DNA of 64,000 bases from Bartonella australis AUST/NH1 (GTDB lineage Bacteria; Pseudomonadota; Alphaproteobacteria; Rhizobiales; Rhizobiaceae): the NCBI RefSeq assembly GCF_000341355.1, contig NC_020300.1, positions 1,288,501 to 1,352,500 of the forward strand. The letters are read 5' to 3'. The notes below the pieces were generated by a model. The model did not search any database. It was not told the DNA's origin and worked only from the letters and a program-made list of their open reading frames with translations. A program made the translations under genes and the position numbers. Shown piece after piece: positions 62,224 to 64,000 of this stretch; position 1 is the stretch's first letter, and every line of letters begins with the position of its first letter.

Positions 62224-64000
<1,777 letters not shown>

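Overview
The window looks like a chromosome segment of Bartonella (Rhizobiales). This is inferred from AT-rich DNA, an alphaproteobacterial gene set (CIRCE-controlled groESL, fumC, pgm, hisS, trpS, murJ, a two-domain NifU-like protein, ribF), a run of classical autotransporters, and a VirB-type type IV secretion system (T4SS) near an rRNA operon. The species cannot be fixed from reading alone.

Layout. 1-6.3 kb: minus-strand autotransporter genes, one cut by the window edge, one intact, one decayed. 6.4-10.1 kb: a four-gene iron-siderophore type ABC importer operon, then tRNA-Gln. 10.3-21.1 kb: a second, plus-strand autotransporter cluster with an intact 765-aa gene, a very long gene broken by a one-base change in a T tract, a near-identical 834-aa partner, and decayed fragments on both sides. 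21.6-32.4 kb: a small coiled-coil protein, HAD phosphatase-ribF, a secreted metallophosphoesterase whose signal peptide lies in another frame, murJ, trpS, a universal stress protein, nifU and a decayed Sel1-repeat gene. 33-43.4 kb: a lipoprotein with 51-bp tandem repeats, groEL-groES, fumC, pgm, a peroxiredoxin, hisS and a membrane protein. 43.6-45.2 kb: a hipBA toxin-antitoxin operon behind three evenly spaced palindromes. 46.2-58.2 kb: an SNase-like membrane protein facing away from a virB2-virB11 cluster. 58.9-64 kb: a tautomerase, an MFS transporter, and the 3' end of an rRNA operon (23S-5S-tRNA-fMet, minus strand).

How the parts work together. The VirB cluster encodes pilin, inner-membrane channel, outer-membrane core and two ATPases (VirB4, VirB11), but no virB1 and no VirD4 coupling protein are seen here. 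Between virB5 and virB6 a segment carrying the virB5 3' end, a small lipoprotein gene of entry-exclusion (EexN) type and the virB6 5' end has been tandemly amplified. The virB5 and virB6 pieces have decayed to fragments, while four of the five lipoprotein genes remain open. The autotransporters share a promoter whose -35/-10 spacer holds a short palindrome (AATnCRTWATGnATT), which suggests common regulation. Homopolymer frameshifts recur in surface or secreted genes (autotransporter T5/T6, lipoprotein A7/A8, phosphoesterase A9).
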